A DNA stretch of 64,000 bases from CAZSLZ01 sp964607865. GTDB taxonomy: Bacteria; Vulcanimicrobiota; JAJTBE01; CAZSLZ01. This document shows positions 43,783 to 52,204 of this stretch, piece after piece. The translations under genes and the position numbers were made by a program. The notes below the pieces were generated by a model, which ran no database searches, was not told the DNA's origin, and saw only the letters and a program-made list of their open reading frames with translations. Positions within the stretch are counted from its first letter, which is position 1. Each line of letters opens with the position of its first letter. The stretch is from assembly GCA_964607865.1 (NCBI GenBank), contig CAZSLZ010000001.1, forward strand, positions 14,459-78,458, read 5' to 3'.

Positions 43783-43810
43783 CAGAACCCGATGAAATCA
43801 TCGGGTTCTG
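43783..43810 (-). terminator. 12-bp hairpin between two minus-strand genes
   Basis: CAGAACCCGATG-AAAT-CATCGGGTTCTG lies downstream of the stop at 43837 and six bases before the ATG at 43776. No U tract follows on the minus strand, so it may be a weak terminator, an RNA processing site or a block on ribosome access for the downstream receiver-PAS gene. Confidence 0.5.
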
Positions 43811-43836
43811 CAACTATTACTCTGTTATTTAATTTT

Positions 43837-44244
43837 TTACTGGGCTATATTCCATCCTTCAACTTGCTCAACCTGTTTTTCTGCAGGAAGTGGAGGTGGG
43901 GTGGCTGCTTTGGCATGGGGTGGTGGAGGAAGTGATGAGGATTTCTGGGCTTTAAATTCTTCTGGGCTCTTACGAGCCATGCCTACTAAACCGCCGCTCA
44001 TGCCCACGTTCCAGGCCCGTTTTAAAAAGCCCGGTTCTTCCTGTTTGATGGTTGCCATATTCTGTTTTAAATTGCTTCTGGCCTCTGTAGTGGAAATCGA
44101 TACAGAATCTTTCGCTTCGCCGGCAGCGTTTTTGGCTTTTTCCATAACATTATCGATGGTCTTCTTTGCCTGGCTGCCCCGCCAGGTCTGCGTCGATTTT
44201 CCTATAAAATTGTCAAGCTTTTGACCGATTGAGGCAAATTTCAT
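43837..44244 (-). CDS. Small protein with helical N-half and proline-rich tail, unknown
   Basis: Protein of 135 residues with no signal peptide. Residues ~1-85 are mostly helical and charged ('AKKTIDNVMEKAKNAAGEAK'), followed by a short Gly-containing stretch ('WNVGMSGGLVGMARK') and a proline-rich tail ('SSSLPPPPHAKAATPPPLPA'). Start: ATG at 44244 with GGGGAGATG upstream. I recognise no family. It contains 'KDSVSIST', similar to segments in the N-terminal leaders of the amylase (9063) and clostripain-like (34597) proteins. Neighbours give little hint of function. Confidence 0.6.
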   Translation of the reverse strand: MKFASIGQKLDNFIGKSTQTWRGSQAKKTIDNVMEKAKNAAGEAKDSVSISTTEARSNLKQNMATIKQEEPGFLKRAWNVGMSGGLVGMARKSPEEFKAQKSSSLPPPPHAKAATPPPLPAEKQVEQVEGWNIAQ

Positions 44245-44411
44245 GCTTTCATCTCCCCGTAAATATTCAATGAACCGATAACTTGATAAACATTATACAA
44301 TAAAAATAATGATTTGTCATTGGCTGAACATAAAAAAAATGTAAAAAAAATGTAAATTTATGGAAAAAAATTAGAAAAAGGAGATTCCCAGTCATTAATA
44401 AATTAAAAAGT

Positions 44412-45833
44412 ATGAACGATTCGAACAAAAATAAACTTAAAAAAGCCCTGGGGCTTTTTGACCTCATATTGTTGAATATAGTTGCCATTGTGGGTTTGAG
44501 ATGGACTGCCAATGCAGCTTCCATTGGCCCGGGTTCAATCATCCTCTGGCTTCTGGCAATGCTGGTATTCTTTATTCCATCGGCGCTGGTGGTTATGGAC
44601 CTTGCTTCTCACCGGCCCAGAGAAGGGGGCATATATCCCTGGACCAGGGAAGCCTGCGGAGATTTCAATGGGTTTATCTGTGGCTTTTTCTACTGGGTCA
44701 ATAATATCATATATTATCCCAACCTGTTAATTTTTTTGTCGGGAATCTTTCTTTATGTGGGGGGCGCCCGGTTCCTGCATCTGGAAACTAACAGCCTGTA
44801 TTTTGCCATATTCTCTCTGGTTCTTTTGTGGATTGCAATAATCAGCAATATTGTGGGTTTAAAAACGGGAAAATGGCTTCAGAACATAGGCTCGGCAGGA
44901 ACCTGGATTACTGCCCTGGTGCTGATTATTCTTGCGGGGATTGCCTGGAAAAAGTTCGGAATTGCACAGGATTTCTCTCAGAATATTATGCCTGACTTCA
45001 AAGATCTGACAGTGTGGGCAGTGTTTTCCAATTTATGTTTCAGTTTTGCAGGTATGGAATTGCAGGGATGTATGGGGGAAGAGATCGACGAACCAGGGAA
45101 GAATATTCCCAGAGCAATATTTATATCGGGCATTGCCATCGTCCTGATTTATATTTTTAGCACCTTGGCGCTTATGGTCGCTCTGCCTGCCAATGAAATA
45201 AATGTTATAAGCGGAATAGTTCAGGTTATTGCCCGGGTTGCCGAAAAGGTTAACCTGGTATGGATGGGGCCGGTGATTGCCCTTTTTCTTACAATTGGGG
45301 GCTTAGGCGGTTGCGGAGCCTGGCTGGCGGGTACCGCCAGAATCCCATTTACCATAGGTATCGATAATTATCTGCCTGAATGGTTCGCCAGAATCCACCC
45401 CAGGTGGGGAACCCCTGTAAATGCCCTTCTTGCCCAGGGAATTTTCTCTTCTCTTTTTATTATAATGGCGGCAGTGGGTTCAAAAGTGAAGGAATCATAT
45501 ATGTTATTGCTGGGGGCAACAGTGATTCTCTATTTCATACCCTATGTATATATGTTTATTGATTTTCTGATTTTAAGAAAAAAAGACGGTGAAATAATAA
45601 TGAAAACCCCGGCCATACTGGGATACATTGGCATTTTAACCACTGTTTTTGCCATAGCTATGGCTATAATACCCCCGCCGGAAACAAAAAATGTATTACT
45701 TTATGAATTGAAACTTCTGGGCGGGCCGGTTTTCTTTTTTATCCTGGCATATTTTCTTTATTCCAGGGGCAGAAAGAAAAAAGCAAAAGGAAAAACAGCA
45801 GATGATAAATCTTTTTTAGAAGGAAATGGTTAA
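44412..45833 (+). CDS. APC-family amino acid or polyamine permease
   Basis: Cytoplasmic-membrane transporter of 473 residues with about twelve TM helices. TM1 carries the APC-type unwound segment ('LFDLILLNIVAIVGLRW ... GPGS'), and 'REGGIYPWTREACGDFNGF' is a typical APC TM2-TM3 region. It resembles amino acid permeases and antiporters of the GadC/YfnA type. The polyamine genes about 2 kb downstream make a polyamine or precursor substrate possible, but they are separated by a convergent sigma-factor gene. Start: the ATG at 44412 is 28 bases from the AAGGAG at 44378-44383. An in-frame ATT at 44394 has ideal spacing and would add six residues. Confidence 0.87.
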   Translation: MNDSNKNKLKKALGLFDLILLNIVAIVGLRWTANAASIGPGSIILWLLAMLVFFIPSALVVMDLASHRPREGGIYPWTREACGDFNGFICGFFYWVNNIIYYPNLLIFLSGIFLYVGGARFLHLETNSLYFAIFSLVLLWIAIISNIVGLKTGKWLQNIGSAGTWITALVLIILAGIAWKKFGIAQDFSQNIMPDFKDLTVWAVFSNLCFSFAGMELQGCMGEEIDEPGKNIPRAIFISGIAIVLIYIFSTLALMVALPANEINVISGIVQVIARVAEKVNLVWMGPVIALFLTIGGLGGCGAWLAGTARIPFTIGIDNYLPEWFARIHPRWGTPVNALLAQGIFSSLFIIMAAVGSKVKESYMLLLGATVILYFIPYVYMFIDFLILRKKDGEIIMKTPAILGYIGILTTVFAIAMAIIPPPETKNVLLYELKLLGGPVFFFILAYFLYSRGRKKKAKGKTADDKSFLEGNG

Positions 45834-45877
45834 CTTGCAGGGAAAATCCCAATAACATATATTCAGGAGGACCTTAT

Positions 45878-46393
45878 ATGATTTTATGTATGCGTTGCGG
45901 TGCCCAGAATAACCCTGATGAAAATTACTGCCAATCCTGTGGAGCCACCTTGCCCAAACTGGCTTATTCCATGGAGATGGCTGCTGTGGAGAAGGTAATG
46001 GATTTGTATTATAAATTCGAAGATGCTGTAAACAAGTTAAGAAATGGCGAGTGGTCTGAAAATGATTTCGAAGATTTCGCTGTGGGAATGCAGGCAAAAC
46101 TCGGACAGAGAGAAGAAGAAATTAAAGAAGTGGAGATTGATGAAGAAATAATGGATGATTTTGAAGCTGAACTGGAAGTGGGTTTCCAGGGAGTGGAGAA
46201 AATCAACGACGGTGTGGATACCCTGCTCGATTACCTGGAAGACAAGAACGAATCCCATCTGGATAATGGGCTTGGTTTCATAAAACAGGGGCTGGAATTG
46301 ATACACCAGGCCCGGATTATCAACAGGGAAAGAGATAAAAGGCTGAATGCCGATGCCGATGCTTACCGACAAGAAGGTACAATGGAACTGTAA
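45878..46393 (+). CDS. Zinc-ribbon protein with acidic helical region
   Basis: Protein of 171 residues. An N-terminal zinc ribbon ('CMRCGAQNNPDENYCQSCGA') is followed by ~140 mostly helical acidic residues ('GQREEEIKEVEIDEEIMDDF'), probably coiled coil. No TM or signal peptide. The plan is the same as the 387-residue protein at 3358, which suggests distant paralogy, though sequence identity outside the ribbon is low by eye. Start: ATG at 45878 with AGGAGG eight bases upstream, 44 bp after the permease gene, so probably cotranscribed. Function unknown. Confidence 0.75.
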   Translation: MILCMRCGAQNNPDENYCQSCGATLPKLAYSMEMAAVEKVMDLYYKFEDAVNKLRNGEWSENDFEDFAVGMQAKLGQREEEIKEVEIDEEIMDDFEAELEVGFQGVEKINDGVDTLLDYLEDKNESHLDNGLGFIKQGLELIHQARIINRERDKRLNADADAYRQEGTMEL

Positions 46394-46420
46394 ATTTAAA
46401 TTTTTCTTTAATATTTAAGG

Positions 46421-46457
46421 CAGGGTCAGGAGGAAACTCCAGTGCCCTGTTTTTTTG
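46421..46457 (+). terminator. Terminator overlapping the 3' end of the convergent sigma gene
   Basis: CAGGG, an inner GGAG-GAAA-CTCC hairpin, then CCCTG followed by seven T. It ends the plus-strand gene at 46393 and contains the stop codon (46426-46428, minus strand) of the convergent sigma-factor gene. Confidence 0.75.
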
Positions 46458-47199
46458 GTTTGGCTGGTTCTCCGGTGAGATGGGCCTTGAGTTTTTTAAG
46501 AATACCCGAATGAATCTGGCTTATACGGGCCTCGGAAATATTCAGGACGTGCTTGATTTCTTTTAAAGTCAGATCTTCAATATAATATAGTGATAAAATC
46601 AGCTTTTCACGGTCACCCAGCTCAGCGATAGCTTCTTTTAATTGAACTTTTATCTCAGCCCGGGCGAAATCCCGTTCTGAATCGTTACCTGTAACCGATG
46701 AGGCCTTGTCCTCGGGAGCATAATACCGGCTGGTGAAGGTCTGTAAATCTTCGAATGAATACATTTGAGACTGTTCCACATCTTGAACTACCTTGTTAAG
46801 GGTGCTTACCGGGGTTTCCATAGCCTGGGAAATTTCGTTCATGGTGGGTTCGCGAAGCAAATCCTGGCGAAGTTCCTGACGTACCTTTTCGATGGTCTTG
46901 GAAATTTTTCGGATGCGCCGGGGAACCCAATCCATGGAACGCAGGGAGTCAAGTATAGCGCCTTTAATACGGATAGAAGCATAGGAAGAAAAATTTACAC
47001 CTTCCCGGTTGTCGAATTTTTTGGCAGCATCCATCAGGCCCAGTAATCCCTCGTGAATAAGATCTTCGGTATCGATATGATTGGGGAGAAACATGGACAT
47101 TTTGGAAGCAATTATCCTTACCAGGTTAATATGCTCCTTTATCAGTTCCTTCTTTTCATTGTCAAATTTTTCTGCCGGTTTTTTCATAACACTTACCAT
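46426..47199 (-). CDS. FliA/WhiG-type sigma factor
   Basis: Sigma-70 family factor of 257 residues. Region 2: 'DTEDLIHEGLLGLMDAAKKF' and 'NFSSYASIRIKGAILDSLRS', with 'MDWVPRRIRK' characteristic of the FliA/WhiG/sigma-28 group. Region 3: 'REPTMNEISQAMETPVSTLN'. Region 4: 'LTLKEIKHVLNISEARISQI'. Start: ATG at 47199 with AGGGGG about five bases upstream. No flagellar or chemotaxis genes are in the window and no FlgM-like anti-sigma is adjacent, so it may control pili or other surface genes as in non-flagellated relatives. Its target promoters were not found. Confidence 0.92.
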   Translation of the reverse strand: MVSVMKKPAEKFDNEKKELIKEHINLVRIIASKMSMFLPNHIDTEDLIHEGLLGLMDAAKKFDNREGVNFSSYASIRIKGAILDSLRSMDWVPRRIRKISKTIEKVRQELRQDLLREPTMNEISQAMETPVSTLNKVVQDVEQSQMYSFEDLQTFTSRYYAPEDKASSVTGNDSERDFARAEIKVQLKEAIAELGDREKLILSLYYIEDLTLKEIKHVLNISEARISQIHSGILKKLKAHLTGEPAKPKKQGTGVSS

Positions 47200-47354
47200 T
47201 CAAGCCCCCTATGATAATAATTTACAGCCGGGCCAAAAATTTCTTCAAACTTAACCGGAGGTTGGCCAGAATATAGTAATAATATTGTAAAGGCTTTTAA
47301 CTGTTTCGATAAAACCGTAATTTATGCCTTTTTTTTGAAGGAATTTCTTCTAAA

Positions 47355-47391
47355 AATTATTCCCAGAATTACATTATACCCGGGAATAATT
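47355..47391. promoter_or_regulatory. 10-bp inverted repeat in the sigma/DHS-like intergenic region
   Basis: AATTATTCCC (47355-47364) and GGGAATAATT (47382-47391) are perfect complements around 17 bases. The 405-bp gap 47200-47604 separates divergent genes and is otherwise AT-rich, with no clear promoter. The repeat may be an operator or a hairpin. Confidence 0.35.
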
Positions 47392-47604
47392 GAACTTGTT
47401 TTATACAGGAACATTGAAAAATATAATTGAAAAAAATTTTTTTCTGAATTCGTTAATTTTAAAAGGATTTTCATTCTTAAAAGAGGTATGTTACTCCACT
47501 AAAAATTAATTTTTTCCCATAACCATGGTAATAGAATGTAAAAGTTTTTTTCCGGGTAAAGGGTAATTTAATTTACACTAATTTATTAAAGGAGAGTGGT
47601 TCTT

Positions 47605-48624
47605 ATGCGAAAGGAAGAAATTCTCAAAGAGCAAATAGCCCATTTCGACATGAGCTCATTTAACGCGGTTAACATGATGGAGCAATTTGAAAACATGGCT
47701 TTTCAGGCCAGAAACCTGTCAAACGCAGCGAAAATCTATGACAAAATGCTGGCAGATAAAGATTGCTCCATTATTCTATGTATGGCTGGTTCTCTGTTCA
47801 GCGCCGGTTTAAAGAAAATCGTGTACGATATGATCAATTGTAACATGATAGATGCCATCGTTTCCACAGGCGCCCTGATTGTTGATCAGGATTTCTTTGA
47901 AGCCCTGGGTTTCAGGCATTACAAGGGGCATCCCAAAGCCAACGATGATGTTTTAATGAAAAAACAGATTGATCGTATCTACGATACTTACATAAGTGAA
48001 GAGGAATTAAGAATTTGTGATTTTACCATCGCTGAAATTGCAGACAGCTTAGATCCCAGGCCTTATTCATCCAGAGAGTTCATAAAAGAAATGGGCAAAT
48101 ATCTTGAAGCAAAAGGACCCAAAGCTGAATCTGTGGTGCACCTGGCTTACAAGAAGAATGTTCCAATCTTTGTCCCTGCTTTTTCTGATTGCAGCGCTGG
48201 TTTCGGCCTTGTATATCATCAATGGAACAGGAAAGATCAACCAAAGGTTTCCATAGATTCGGTTAAAGATTTTCTGGAATTAACCAGAGTAAAAATTGAG
48301 TCTCCCAGAACAGGTTTGTTAATGCTGGGAGGAGGAACCCCCAAGAACTTTGCCCAGGATATAACTGTGGCAGCGGAAATTCTGGGTAAAGACACCGGGA
48401 TGCATGAATACGCCATACAGATTACCGTTGCTGACGAGCGGGACGGCGGGCTTTCCGGTTCTACCTTACAGGAAGCCCACTCCTGGGGTAAGGTAACCAA
48501 CGAGATGGAGCAGATGGTATTCTCGGAAGCTACCCTTGCTTTGCCTCTTCTTGCCAGTTATGCTTTCCATAAACAGACCTGGAAACACAGAAACGCCAAA
48601 GAATTGGCAAAGGTTCTGGATTAA
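47605..48624 (+). CDS. Deoxyhypusine-synthase-like protein (probable polyamine enzyme)
   Basis: NAD-dependent enzyme of the deoxyhypusine synthase/homospermidine synthase superfamily, 339 residues from the ATG at 47605. That start is preferred over the GTG at 47596 because GGAGAG lies eight bases before the ATG. The motif 'EAHSWGKV' contains the Lys (K296) equivalent to the catalytic Lys that attacks the aminobutyl group. 'MAGSLFSAGLKK', 'IVSTGALIVDQDF' and 'LMLGGGTPKNF' fit the NAD/substrate core. Bacteria have no eIF5A, so it should transfer the aminobutyl unit to a small amine. The agmatinase gene follows after 3 bp, so both act in polyamine synthesis. The acceptor (putrescine, agmatine or another) cannot be told from sequence. 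Confidence 0.9.
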   Translation: MRKEEILKEQIAHFDMSSFNAVNMMEQFENMAFQARNLSNAAKIYDKMLADKDCSIILCMAGSLFSAGLKKIVYDMINCNMIDAIVSTGALIVDQDFFEALGFRHYKGHPKANDDVLMKKQIDRIYDTYISEEELRICDFTIAEIADSLDPRPYSSREFIKEMGKYLEAKGPKAESVVHLAYKKNVPIFVPAFSDCSAGFGLVYHQWNRKDQPKVSIDSVKDFLELTRVKIESPRTGLLMLGGGTPKNFAQDITVAAEILGKDTGMHEYAIQITVADERDGGLSGSTLQEAHSWGKVTNEMEQMVFSEATLALPLLASYAFHKQTWKHRNAKELAKVLD

Positions 48625-48627
48625 TAC

Positions 48628-49497
48628 ATGATACCCGACAATTTTCTTGGAATACCCGAAGAATACTCGGGTTATGAAAAATCGAATATTGTAATTCTGC
48701 CGGTACCCTTTGAAAAAACCAGCTCCTGGGTCTGGGGGTCTGATAAAGGCCCCAGGGCGATAATCAACGCCTCGAAAAATCTTGAGGTTTATGATATCGA
48801 AACCAATAGCCAGGTTTATAAAAAAGGGATTCATACCGCCGATTTTGTCACGGCGGTTCAGGCTGACCTTTTAATTGAAAAGGTGAGTTTGAAAGTGGCG
48901 GAATTGTTAGATGATAATAAATTTGTCATAACTCTGGGCGGGGAGCATACCGTATCGGTGGCCCCCGTCCGGGCTTTTTCCCAAAAAATTGATAATTTAT
49001 CGGTATTACACCTGGATGCCCACGCTGATTATCGCAGTTCTTACATGGATGACCCTTACAGCCATGCCTGCGCAATGTATCAGGCCAGCCAGTATGTGCC
49101 CAATATCGTTTCTGTAGGAATCCGCAGTATGGATGTCAGCGAACTGGAAAATATCAATAAGGATAAAATGTTCTTTGCCCATCGGATTCAAAATAATTCC
49201 GACTGGATAAATTCAGTTGTCGATGAACTCTCAGAGAATGTTTATGCCACAATCGACCTGGATGTTTTTGACCCTTCAATTATGCCTTCCACGGGTACTC
49301 CTGAACCCGGCGGGCTCCTGTGGTATGATGTTTTGAAATTGCTCAAAACCCTGTGCCAGAAGAAAAAACTGGTAGGTTTTGATGTAGTGGAATTATGCCC
49401 AGCTGAAAATCCTGCCCCCGATTTTCTAGCTGCTAAACTCATTTATAAAATTCTCTCATACAAATTCAACACAGAAACCGTGGCAATCTCAATTTAG
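48628..49497 (+). CDS. speB: Agmatinase-family ureohydrolase
   Basis: Binuclear-manganese ureohydrolase of 289 residues, expected to convert agmatine to putrescine and urea. Metal ligands are all present: H107 ('LGGEHTVS'), D130/H132/D134 ('LDAHADYRSS') and D210/D212 ('ATIDLDVFDP'). The family signature 'STGTPEPGGL' follows. Start: ATG at 48628, 3 bp after the DHS-like gene, so translation is probably coupled. The last five codons (V-A-I-S-I) and the TAG come from a MITE-like repeat (copy 2), so the original C-terminus was replaced or extended by a few residues. The catalytic core is intact. Confidence 0.93.
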   Translation: MIPDNFLGIPEEYSGYEKSNIVILPVPFEKTSSWVWGSDKGPRAIINASKNLEVYDIETNSQVYKKGIHTADFVTAVQADLLIEKVSLKVAELLDDNKFVITLGGEHTVSVAPVRAFSQKIDNLSVLHLDAHADYRSSYMDDPYSHACAMYQASQYVPNIVSVGIRSMDVSELENINKDKMFFAHRIQNNSDWINSVVDELSENVYATIDLDVFDPSIMPSTGTPEPGGLLWYDVLKLLKTLCQKKKLVGFDVVELCPAENPAPDFLAAKLIYKILSYKFNTETVAISI

Positions 49498-49733
49498 ATC
49501 TTGTTTTTTCTCAACCCACATGCCTGAGTGGACAGAGATCGCCACGTCGCTGGCACTCCTCGCGATGACGACGCTCAAGGGGTTTTTCTTAACCCACTTA
49601 CCTTGCTTCCGTGAGCGACTGAATTTTTGCCGGCTAAAAAAACTATAATGCGAACAACGTGTTTGCCCATTCTAAATGGGATTCCCCAATTCTTAATTGG
49701 GAGAGCACGCCACGGGTATGGCAGGGTGGGTGT
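49479..49733 (+). repeat. MITE-like inverted-repeat element, copy 2 (overlaps speB 3' end)
   Basis: It begins CGTGGCAATCTCAATTTAG inside speB, identical to the inner part of copy 1. The first unit continues to AGATCGCCACGTCG and CTCGCGATGAC (ending 49569), matching copy 3 in inverted orientation. A second part, to about 49733, shares the ATGCGAACAACG and CCCATTCTAAATGGG segments with copy 1. The outer left arm is missing, as if insertion or recombination cut it at speB. It occupies most of the gene-free stretch 49498-49785. Confidence 0.75.
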
Positions 49734-49785
49734 GCTGTCGCAGTTTTGTCTTTCCTTAACTGAGCATCAGTTTTCCTGTTAACTG

Positions 49786-49809
49786 AAAAAGCCCCCGGAG
49801 GGGCTTTTT
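49786..49809. terminator. Bidirectional terminator between speB and the TPR gene
   Basis: AAAAAGCCCC-CGGA-GGGGCTTTTT is symmetrical, with U tracts on both strands. It serves the convergent speB (plus) and TPR (minus) transcripts. Confidence 0.9.
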
Positions 49810-51417
49810 CTATTTATCCAGTTCTTCCATAATCATTTTTACAATTTCCCGTTCGTCTATTCTTTCAATCATACTGAAATAACGGGCTCTCTGTTTTTGC
49901 AGGTTCAGGTCACGGGCAATACGGAAAGCTTCCTTGAATTTGGCCAGGGCGCCGTCCTTGTCCTTTAAACCCAGGCTGAGCAGGCCGAATTCATAATAGG
50001 CTTCCGCCAGTTGGAACCGATCCTTTTTGGTTTTCAATACTTCAATAGCGCGGGTGAAATATTGGCTGGCTTTTTCCCAGTCCTTGTTGTGGCGCTCTAT
50101 TATGGCATCCAGCATTAAATATACGCCGGCTTCCGAAGAAATTTCCCTGGTGTTGATCATTTCCGATAACTCTTCCAGTTTTCTGCTGGCATCATCCAGT
50201 TTACCATCGTTAATATGGGCTTTGACCAGTAACAAACCAACCCTCTGCTGGTTCGGTTTGTCGCCTTTCTTTCTGAAAAGTTCAATGCTTTGTTTTAGAT
50301 AATCAATAGCCTGTTTGTTTTTGCCCAGATAAATGCTGCATTCGCCAAGGTTGGCAGTTGCGAAAGCCATGGCCCGGTAATTTTCGAACTTCTTGCACAT
50401 ATCCACGTCACGGGTGAAGAATCGTTCTGCCTTGTCATATTCTTCCTTCATCATATAGACTTTCCCCAATTTGCCATACAGGGTGGCGGATATGGCATCG
50501 GCCTCCATTATCCGGCAAACGCTCTCAGCTTTTTCCATGAAATGGACAGCTTCATTCAAGCGGGAAATAGAAAGGCAGGCCTGCCCCAGGCTGTTGTAAA
50601 TTTTTGCCTGGCCCAGTTTGTAACCTGAATATTGATAAATCCAGAGAGCTTCCGAATGATGTTCCAGGGCAGCTTTATATTCGCTCTGAATGCTGTTTAC
50701 AATTCCGATATATCTCAGGGCTTCCGCTCTTTCAAAGGAGTAAGGATAGGTTTCCATAATTTCTATAGTGGTCTGGAATTGCTCCCTTGCTTTTTCAAAT
50801 TCCTTGTTACGGAAGAATTTTAAGCCCAGCTGGTTGTTCTCAGAGGCCTGGACAAACTCCATGCCTTCCATATCCTTATGTTCATTAATAATAGTTTTTG
50901 CTTTTTCCAGTAGCCGTTTTCCGGTTTCGAACTCTCCCATGCTGGAATACAAACCACCCAGGGAAATATAACACCTGGCTATATAGAGGGGATCTCCGGT
51001 TTTTTCTGACAGAATGAGCCCTTCTTTCATATTGTCCAGGGCTGCCATATAACTGCCCCGGTTACTGAGTATTTCACCCTTACCCAGATACGCTGTAACT
51101 ATGGGGCGCTTATTCTCAACAAACTCCTGCAGATCCAGCATAGATTTATATATTCTCAGGGCCTGGGTCCATTTTCCGGTTATCTGCTGAATATGCCCGG
51201 CGAGATCCAGGTTCTTCAGTTTTAAATTTCTATATACTTCAGGAGAATCAGTGAGCTCCTCCATTAAGATCTCAGCTTCCTGCAATTTCTCCAGCGCTTC
51301 CCCATATTCAAAATATTTTATAGAATCATTGGCTTCGTTGTGAATTGATTTTATCTTATCAATTTTTTCCTGGTTGGTGTTTTCGCTGTTAACCTGTTCA
51401 GAAACAGTATTGTCCAT
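49810..51417 (-). CDS. Cytoplasmic TPR protein
   Basis: Protein of 535 residues made almost entirely of TPR units of the longer, MalT/Rap-like type: 'ARCYISLGGLYSSMGEFETG', 'AKIYNSLGQACLSISRLNEA', 'ATLYGKLGKVYMMKEEYDKA', 'AFATANLGECSIYLGKNKQA' and 'AEAYYEFGLLSLGLKDKDGA'. There is no signal peptide, TM or DNA-binding domain. Start: ATG at 51417 with AAGGAGG about ten bases upstream. It is monocistronic, closed by the terminator at 49786. Probably a cytoplasmic protein-interaction scaffold; partner unknown. Confidence 0.85.
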   Translation of the reverse strand: MDNTVSEQVNSENTNQEKIDKIKSIHNEANDSIKYFEYGEALEKLQEAEILMEELTDSPEVYRNLKLKNLDLAGHIQQITGKWTQALRIYKSMLDLQEFVENKRPIVTAYLGKGEILSNRGSYMAALDNMKEGLILSEKTGDPLYIARCYISLGGLYSSMGEFETGKRLLEKAKTIINEHKDMEGMEFVQASENNQLGLKFFRNKEFEKAREQFQTTIEIMETYPYSFERAEALRYIGIVNSIQSEYKAALEHHSEALWIYQYSGYKLGQAKIYNSLGQACLSISRLNEAVHFMEKAESVCRIMEADAISATLYGKLGKVYMMKEEYDKAERFFTRDVDMCKKFENYRAMAFATANLGECSIYLGKNKQAIDYLKQSIELFRKKGDKPNQQRVGLLLVKAHINDGKLDDASRKLEELSEMINTREISSEAGVYLMLDAIIERHNKDWEKASQYFTRAIEVLKTKKDRFQLAEAYYEFGLLSLGLKDKDGALAKFKEAFRIARDLNLQKQRARYFSMIERIDEREIVKMIMEELDK

Positions 51418-51514
51418 ATCCTTTTCCTCCTTAATACAATCGCATAAAAATTCTTTAAAAAACTGGTTATTCCTTGTAATGTTTTTCCATTAATTATTAA
51501 GATAAGATAACCAA

Positions 51515-52201
51515 TCATTCATCAGGAAAAGTTCGCCGATAAAAAAAAACTGTATCATAACCCCAGGTAAACTGCATCCTTTCTTTGTGAAAAAGTTCAA
51601 ACCAGTCCTCGGGTAAGGGGTTATGTACAATTGTTATAATAGAATCCCCGGGAAGTTGTTTCAGGTTTTCTGTCAGATCGTGCATAAGCCCGTCTTCGAA
51701 AGCTGTGGATGCGCAGTAATAGATGGCTTTTCTTGAAAAATCCATATTTTTCAAGTCCTTATTTATAAAATTAACTTCTGTGGCGCCGGTTATTTCTTTC
51801 AACCGGTTACTTTGTATTATGTAGCCAGGTAAAAGCTCAATTCCGGTAACCGGAAGCTTGGAAAGAAAGTAAAAGCTTATGGCTGCAGTGCCTTTACCGC
51901 TGCCCAGATCGAAAATCTGTGAATAATTTTTATAGTCAATATTTTGCAATATTTTTGAGATGGCCAAGGGAGGGGTATCACCATAGCTGAAATTATCAAA
52001 TTTATATTCTGGATAATTTTCTGCTTCTTTTTTTGCAATCCGGTAAGGGCTTGAAACGGAATATATAAAAAAAGATGGCAGAAATAGTTTCCACCACCAT
52101 TTATTTTTACCAAAAATGAAAAGTTCTCTAATTTTTATTTTCAGGGCAAAACCGATATTCAAAAATGCATTTTTAATGCCTGTAAAAAAATTGTTTTTCA
52201 T
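51515..52201 (-). CDS. SAM-dependent methyltransferase-like protein
   Basis: Protein of 228 residues. The class I methyltransferase motif I is 'IFDLGSGKGTAAISF' (about 96-110), with the acidic end of strand 2 in 'VTGIELLPGYI'. The N-terminal ~60 residues include an amphipathic or membrane-active helix ('WWWKLFLPSFFIYSV'), suggesting membrane association. The stretch resembles DOT1-like fold proteins. Start: ATG at 52201, 3 bp after the TldE stop, so it is the last gene of a tldD-tldE-methyltransferase run. Substrate unknown. Confidence 0.75.
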   Translation of the reverse strand: MKNNFFTGIKNAFLNIGFALKIKIRELFIFGKNKWWWKLFLPSFFIYSVSSPYRIAKKEAENYPEYKFDNFSYGDTPPLAISKILQNIDYKNYSQIFDLGSGKGTAAISFYFLSKLPVTGIELLPGYIIQSNRLKEITGATEVNFINKDLKNMDFSRKAIYYCASTAFEDGLMHDLTENLKQLPGDSIITIVHNPLPEDWFELFHKERMQFTWGYDTVFFYRRTFPDE

Positions 52202-52204
52202 GTA

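Noticed and set aside
46426..47199. Flagellar regulation through the FliA-type sigma factor
   Set aside because: No flagellar, chemotaxis or FlgM-like gene is in the window; the WhiG/FliA similarity alone does not show motility control.
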